Positions 57,795-64,000 of a stretch of DNA of 64,000 nt are shown here, one piece after another. The notes under the pieces are model-generated. The model did no database searches and was not told the origin of the DNA. It saw only the letters and a list, made by a program, of their open reading frames with translations. Every line of letters begins with the position of its first letter. Within the stretch, counting starts at the first letter, position 1. The DNA is taken from contig JASWJB010000011.1 of NCBI GenBank assembly GCA_032433595.1, positions 124,001-188,000 of the forward strand, given 5' to 3'. The stretch comes from Conoideocrella luteorostrata (taxonomy: Eukaryota > Ascomycota > Sordariomycetes > Hypocreales > Clavicipitaceae). Made by a program: the position numbers and the translations under genes.

Positions 57795-59924
57795 CTCAAT
57801 TCGGAAGGCCACGCTTCTGCTTTGAGTCTTGATGCTAGGTGTTAGCCATATATTTGAGCAACCTTTTCTCTATTCTTCCTCACAGGACGCCCTATTAAGC
57901 CCTACATTAATAACATTCTGGCGAAGAACTACTCTGGCTGTTGAAAGCAGCAAAAGTTGTGGGTCATTTATGACAGGTGGATAAAGCCATACACGGCAAC
58001 GATTTAGTTTCTCAACACTTTTTCTTTCCTCTTCGGCATACCAAGAAGATACGTAGCGACGATCTCGATGGCTTCTGAAGTCGGACAACGGTAAACGTGA
58101 GCAGGAGTTTCAGCATTTGGGTTGAGCACTTTAGGTGTTGTGGAATTTGGGCAATTTGCATTTCTCATCAGCGTTAGCGTTATTTTCCCTTCGTCCCCCT
58201 ATCTCACATTTGTTCATCAATCACGACCAAAGTTCCCTCTGGGGAGAATGGCTTAGGTGTTCAAATATCATAGACATGCACACTATACCATGGGATTGAT
58301 TTATTCATCATGTATTTATATCGGATAGCATATGGCGATTGCTGTATTGGGATGTTACGACATTAATGAAAGATAGTATCCGCCTCCATTCTTTGGCTCG
58401 TAGGTTAGCAAAATTCTGAGCAGGCTTAATCATTTCAACGCGGTGTCAGAAGTGTCCAATTATCAGCATGATAAATTCTTTTCCAAACGCGCCTGCTTAG
58501 TTTGTTATAATGTCTGTCAAATCGACAAGGTAACTCTACGAGTCGTGTGGTAGCTACCAATATCATCGAGGAGCAATCCGGACGACGTCATGCGGCAGCA
58601 ATATAGTCTCGCCGATCAACGACTAACACAACAATTGGCTTAATTCAAGACCAGAACGAAGGATTCTAAGCCAACCTCTCAGCTTTCGTACTTTTGTTGA
58701 AAGCTGAGCTCCTCCATTTCCTCTGGTTCAGGATATTGTGGCGTCACTCTTTTGTTGAGATGAAATTTTATGATGGAAATCTCCAGCTGGAGTAACGTAC
58801 CTTGCTAGAGTTTAAGTATTCCGATTTGTAATGCAAAGATTGCGATACAATCGGGACATAATTGCGATCACAGGACAGTTTGAGCAGCCAGGGGTTGTTA
58901 TACGCAGGATCAGCAAATAAAGAGCCAGGCGAAGACAATATTGACTGGCAAGGGGTAGAGCCTAAAAAAATACACTATTGGAGATACGAATATATCGCGA
59001 GAGTGACAAATGTGGTTCCCAGCACTGCGTGCAAGGAATAATCGAATAGCTATTGAGAACTAGGATATGGCAGTATTTAGTTCGAAACCAAGACTGGCGC
59101 TGGTAATAAGGCACTTGAGCTAAATTAATGGCGTTCACCGAGCGGGCAAGATGTGATAATGCATACATCGGCGTGCCAGCCAACTGACAACACGTAGCAA
59201 CACGTCATTGCTACTAGAACGTCTGCCATAAAACCACCTCACAACACCATGCAGATTCAAACTAATATAAGGAGGTGAACTGGGGAGTGTTCGTTTGGGC
59301 TGTGTTGATAGAAATTGAGGTTTTGTTGCCTTTTGCATTTTGATCTCAAATGCTCAATGGTCATATTGGAACCCTCGTCACATCAAAATGACTTGTTGGG
59401 CACTTTCAATAGACTAACTCAAAATTAACTCTCAAACTATAACCGACAGCCCACAACCGAGAACTCTGTCGATGTTTTCTCACCATTATTATATTTTTGA
59501 GTGCATGCCTCTTTAGACCCCATCTTGCCTTGGTTGCTTTCAACTTGAATGATGTGAGCCACACACCCCACAATGGATGGGTAGATACTATGATAATAGA
59601 CCGTAGAGCTAAACTTTTGCTCAGCTGTCTTGGACTTTCATTGGTTTGTCATGTCTGGAATACATATTCCACTCGAGAGAGTTTTCAAAAGTCCAATTTC
59701 CGTTCCTCTACCTGCTTTCTCGTGACAGAGAGCATTGGTTGGGGAAGACCCATGGACCTTAAAAAGGAAACGGCTGCAACATTTTGTTAACAGAGAAATC
59801 CATGTTTCTGATGATATCACTTGATGTGAACTGTATAAATATCTTTCAATCTGAATTTCCTCGCCGATGCCTCATCGCGGGCCAACGGACACGCAGTACA
59901 GCTGGAAGGAGATAGCCGCTCTTA
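57795..59924. other. Spacer downstream of rgsA and of the gut2 relic
   Basis: AT-rich 2.1 kb with no gene supported. The first 150 bases may hold a last rgsA exon (57886-57944). No TACGGAGTA copy is seen, although the two sides of rgsA differ sharply in this respect. Confidence 0.4.
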
Positions 59925-61820
59925 CTCTCTGTCCATTCTATATCCTGACGACGACGGTCCCAACCAATCTCTTCGGACAAAATATCGATAATATCCGGAA
60001 GTGACTCAAGAGCTGCCCGGGGCATTCAAGAACGCAGGACGTGTGCGACGTGCAAGAACATCAATGGCAATTTATGCATACTCATGTCTGACCGCATAGC
60101 CAACCTCGCCATCAACAAACGGATATAAGCGTGATTTACGTTCTCCGCGCGCTGGAAATCTCTGATCTGTTCGTTCACAAAGTGCCGCAATTGCCCAAGA
60201 CCTATCACCATAGCTTTCTATCAAATTTTTGGCTACTTCTGTCTCAACACCAAAATGCTGGATAATGGGTATGAGCAGTGTCTTGCTGGAGCCGTGTGCC
60301 CCGATAAGTCGCACATTATGGCTTTGACAAGAGTCATCTAGAATAGCACCGTCATCAATCATCTCAGTGCCGCTGAAACGAGGTGCGTTTGTGACAGGTC
60401 AGGGACGAAGTTGAAATTCTTTTATTGCAGCATCGACACAGTCCTCCGCCATTTGGCGATATGTAGTCCACTTGCCGCCAGCACAAGTTAACAGACCTGA
60501 CAGAGACGTGTAGACCAAGTGGTAACGAACCGAAGACTCGGTGTTTTTGGACTTCGGGTCTTAGATTAGTGGTCTAATGCCGGACCATGCTGCTAGCACA
60601 TCGCCCCGGCGCACGTTTATGTCTGGAGCCAGATATTGACTGATTTCATCAAGTATCCATTTGATAGATTCTTCATCCGGCAGTGGTGTAGGTGATATTG
60701 GCGACGGGGAGTCCGTAGTGCCCGCAATGGTGTTGCCTTACCAGGGAAGAAAGAATATCACGCGACCATTTAATGTAGAACGGTCCAGAAATCCCATTTT
60801 ACCAGGACTATAATAACCTGGAAGAATGACATGAACACCGGAAGATGGTGGCACAATCTCCCTGCAGTTCTGATCGTCCAACTTTCTGATAGAATCGGCA
60901 AATGGGCCAGTGCAATTAATAACGCACTTGGCCCGCACAGTGAAGTTTTCGGATACCTCGCCATTTTTGGGTGCGATTTGGTCCTTTATTCTAGCTCCGC
61001 GGAGGCGGCCTGTGTTGTCCTTTATGAGGCTGGTAAACTTCAGTATGATTTGCAACCGTAGCCCCGTATAACGCAGCAGTCATTGCTATAGAAACATTCA
61101 TCCGTAAGTCATTGTGAGCGCCGTAATAATAGACAAGCGCGCCCACCAGATTTGTCTGCTTGAGCATAGGAAAGGCTTCGAGAGCCTTGCTACGAGTCAA
61201 GAAGTATGAGCTTTCAATCCCTTCGCTTCCAGCTAAAATTTCGTAAAATTTGGTCCCTGCCCAGTGGTATGGTGCTTTCCACCACTTGTCAAGAGGGAGC
61301 ATGATTGGTAGCCACATGCTAAGGTGCGGAGCTGTCTGGAGAAAGTACTTGCGTTCCTTTCGTGCCTCTTTCACAAGCTGATATTGGTTGTAGTCAATAT
61401 TCCACACAGCTTTTTCCAAGTATCGAACGCCGCCATAAACACGCTTAGTGCTTTTACTGCTTGTACCACTGCTGAAATCATCTCGTTCAACGATGGCAAC
61501 CCTAAATCCGCGGGTTGCGGCATCAAGAGCGACCACAACCCCTGTGGCACCGCCTCCAATAATTAGCATATCATACTCATGATCAACTTCAATATCAGCG
61601 CTGCGCCGCAAGTCATCGAGTTGTTCGAGTCGTGACTTGACTTCAGGGAATCCAGGCATAGTAAAGATCCATCCGGACCATAGTTTGGTGGCGGAACAGC
61701 TGCAGAAGATGATCCTGGAATATTCCGAAGTCGATAGCTATAAATTAAAGTTGCTCCAGTGGCAATCGCGGCACCGGAAACGAGGAGTCGGCGAAAAGCA
61801 TGACCATGTAGACAAGGCAT
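59925..61820 (-). pseudogene. gut2: Decayed mitochondrial glycerol-3-phosphate dehydrogenase gene
   Basis: The intact family is the FAD enzyme of the inner membrane that oxidises glycerol-3-phosphate to dihydroxyacetone phosphate. Homology is nearly continuous from the ATG at 61820 (FRRLLVSGAAIATGATLIYS, then AAVPPPNYGPDGS) through LIIGGGATG, ERDDFSSGTSSKSTK, GVRYLEKAVWNIDYNQYQL, CVINCTGPFADSIRKLDD, LLTCAGGKWTTYRQMAEDCV and GDRSWAIAALC to DIEWTE near 59930. It is broken by a frameshift near 61662, a one-base insertion near 61041, stops at 60738-60740, 60561-60563, 60399-60401 and 60072-60074, and another frameshift near 60020. At least three stops replace Gln or Arg codons by a C-to-T change. 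KLVHGG of the family reads KRVYGG. The 3' end is lost. No intact copy lies in this window. Confidence 0.85.
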
Positions 61821-62964
61821 GGCTGAAAGGGGTATTCAATCGCTGTTGTCTTATGTCGGAAGACAAAAAGGATGAGAAATGTTGATTAAGTCAGCGGGCC
61901 AGTTTCTTTTGGAGTGTGATGCTGATTTTGTGAAGATCGTGATGCTGACCGACGCCTACCAAGACGATATTTAGAGATGGTATTAGTCAAATCTTGTTGA
62001 CAGGAGTTTGTGTCGTTTCAACTGAGCTGATGTAAATAGCCTTTCGTTCAACGGTGGTAAAAAAAAAAGTGTGAGACGCCGTGTTGTTATGCTTCGGTAA
62101 GTTGTATTCGAGTTCTCCCGCTGAGTACGATATCGCGTACATTCAATAAGTTCGATGTCCAGGGTAGAGCCTTCGAGGAACTTTACCAGCCCGTATAGTC
62201 CAAGTTGCGGATGAGCGGGTCCCTTTTAGAGTGATAGGTCCAAGAGTTTAGCCGCTCCGTCGCAATTATCGCGCAAATTTGAGACGAAGCTCTGTTGCTG
62301 ATAAATTCCTGCGATAGAAGTAAATCTTGAGCAACTGGCCAATTTGCGCGAAGTTGGCAATGCTGTGTCACTTATGATAGCAGGAGTTCATGCCTCGTGC
62401 AAGACGAAGCTTAGAGCTCGGAATTGCGGCGAGCGATAACTACTACCTGAGCAACCATGGCAGGCGCTATTGGAGTGACCCCGCCGGAATGGCAAGTTAG
62501 TTACTTACTAGGCGCCTCTATACCGAAGCCAATTGGCATACACACTTAGGAACAGAGCACTTTGTAAACCTTGCTCGTCTAAAGGAGTAGTTAGTTAGTT
62601 ATTGCGCTATTATATATATATCGCAGCAACCCGTCCCACCTGAATAAGGTCCCATATACTCACTACATGTCGACTAGGTTCAATCATATCATTGATGGCT
62701 CAAGACAGTCATTTCGGTACAACCGCCACCAGAAGCCCCATTCTTTAGAGACCATAACCCTATATTGCTACAGTAGGCTGTAGATAGATGCCCAAGTCGA
62801 TATATAGATCAGTCCAGTGAATAATACTTCGACCGTAAGGCGGAAAAGGAGTATTATGCTGTCCAGACCCTCGTCTTTGGTCCGGCCACAGTTCTCAACT
62901 TTCCTCTAAAGTAGGGTTGCTGGTCAGAAATGTATGATACCGATGTCTGGTTTTATGTACAGGT
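61821..62964. other. Spacer between gut2 relic and ppm2
   Basis: AT-rich; contains a TAGTTAGTTA run and a short TATATATATA tract at about 62588-62622. No gene is seen. Confidence 0.35.
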
Positions 62965-64000
62965 TCAAACTCCTTCGGCCGCCAACTCCAACTCATCTGC
63001 CAATCTCGTGAGATAGAACCGCCTAATGTCCACCGGGAACTTCTGGAAGCTTTTCCCGATGCGGGCCACATCCGACCGGCTTTTTTCATACGCAGCAAGG
63101 TCCCTATTTCCGTAAACATCTCTACCTGCAGCATACCCACTATCAAGGTTTCGAAAGAAGACATTCACAGCAATGCTGAAGTTTGTGGCCGAGGTGGCTG
63201 TGTGAAGCCAGTGTGGTGGCAAAAAGAGAACATCTCCAGGCTTAAGTATCGCTTCGTGTGGATGTGTTCCTTTCATTCGTGACGCGCTCAGTTCCGAAAA
63301 GACGTCAATACTTGAACTTGAAGCCCCAGGGGCAAATGCCAAGTGACCTACATCACTAGGCGGGAATAGGATCATACGTTTAGATCCTGCGATTTGGACA
63401 TACATGTTCGCCATAACCTGAGTAGACAAATAACGTTAGCTTACACTTTGATAGGATTGTTTGACGAAACATTAAGATCAAGAGCACCTACGTCATAGTG
63501 AAGCCACATGTTGATTCTACCAGAAATTCTAAGAACAGAGCTGAATAGGCAATCCTGGACAAGCTGCATCTCTTTTGGAAGACAAAAGTCTGTTGCTAGT
63601 CTCGGGAAGTCTCTATGAATATTTGCCGGCTGTTCTGTAGGTTTTTCGTGTGATAAAGCCCGCATGTACACCCGGTCGCCAGCCTCAGCGCGATGCATTA
63701 CAGCACCGAAAGGCTGGGTGACGTAATGGAAGTTCTTCGAATTAAAATCCATTCTTTCGGTATTATTTTGACATTCATGTGCAACGACCTAATTCGTCAG
63801 TGTCATCCTATTAGACCAAACACCATTCAGATTGCTTATCTGTACCATAGTATTGCAACCAACTCGGTCGATCATGTACGACGGAGTCCACTTCCACACA
63901 CAATCTCCTAGGTCGGCTTTCTCAAATATCACTGGAAGTCCAGATCTTAACACGTCATTGAGTTGCGACATTGTTTCTAAGTGTAGTCGTGGGATTGTCG
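62965..64000 (-). CDS. ppm2: tRNA wybutosine-synthesising protein 4, C-terminal end (partial)
   Basis: Tyw4/Ppm2 carries out the late methylation and methoxycarbonylation steps of wybutosine in tRNA-Phe. Only the 3' end is in the window, and the frame is open to the right edge. Exons are 64000-63846 (cut), 63788-63492 and 63417-62965. They encode the C-terminal JmjC-like cupin part: IPRLHLETMSQLNDVLRSGL, MDFNSKNFHYVTQPFG, FSSVLRISGRINMWLHYDVM with the metal-binding His and Asp, SKRMILFPPSDVGHLAFAPG and PGDVLFLPPHWLHTATS with the distal His. Intron 1 (57 nt) uses GTACAG and a CTGAC branch. Intron 2 (74 nt) falls right after HYD and restores WLHYDVMANMYVQI. The N-terminal methyltransferase and kelch-like parts should lie beyond 64000. 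A standalone JmjC protein is less likely because LFPPSD and FAPGASSSS are typical of Tyw4. Confidence 0.85.

Overview
The window is nuclear DNA of a filamentous ascomycete (Pezizomycotina), most likely a eurotiomycete (Eurotiales or Onygenales grade); I cannot name the species. The evidence is: intron-containing protein genes with short introns (about 45-120 nt), GTRNGT-type donors and CTRAY branch sites close to the acceptor; two Zn2Cys6 regulators; an RgsA-type RGS protein; fungal versions of Orc5, Mus7/Mms22, Tfb1, Cia1, Ulp1 and Ppm2; and gene-poor spacers of 0.3-5.6 kb. No rRNA, tRNA, CRISPR array or intact transposon was recognised.

Layout. 0.3-9.0 kb: two minus-strand replication genes in tandem, orc5 and the single-exon 2161-residue mus7/mms22. 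9.5 kb: a tiny three-exon gene for a 59-residue membrane-type peptide. 10.1-12.4 kb: a Zn2Cys6 regulator. 13.6-16.7 kb: convergent cox5 (cytochrome c oxidase subunit) and mcx1 (mitochondrial ClpX-type unfoldase). 18.0-23.6 kb: glycogen branching enzyme and the ATP synthase beta subunit. 24.7-26.1 kb: a second Zn2Cys6 regulator. 27.8-30.8 kb: a large mitochondrial-type AAA protein. 31.2-35.2 kb: tfb1 (TFIIH) and cia1 (cytosolic Fe-S assembly) in tandem. 35.9-37.4 kb: an MFS transporter. 38.8-42.0 kb: two fungal proteins of unknown function. 44.4-46.6 kb: an FAD monooxygenase. 48.2-51.4 kb: a Ulp1-type SUMO protease. 51.4-57.0 kb: a gene-poor stretch rich in a short palindromic repeat. 57.0 kb: rgsA. 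59.9-61.8 kb: a decayed gut2 copy. 63.0-64.0 kb: the C-terminal end of ppm2/tyw4, cut by the window edge.

This is mostly a housekeeping region and not a metabolic cluster. Several products act in the mitochondrion (Cox5, Mcx1, Atp2, the AAA protein). Two neighbouring pairs are functionally related: orc5/mus7 in replication, and tfb1/cia1 through TFIIH, whose XPD helicase receives its Fe-S cluster from the CIA pathway.

The most unusual signals are: (1) a dispersed palindromic element with core TACGGAGTA, at least 20 exact copies where chance predicts less than one; (2) a gut2 pseudogene with three frameshifts and four stops, mostly explained by C-to-T changes; (3) a 15-nt microexon in the MFS gene followed by a GC-AG intron; (4) introns hidden inside open frames, such as 60 nt in tfb1; (5) a poly-A tract in the last intron of the branching enzyme whose retention would give a lysine-rich tail. 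All exon borders were read by eye and need transcript data.
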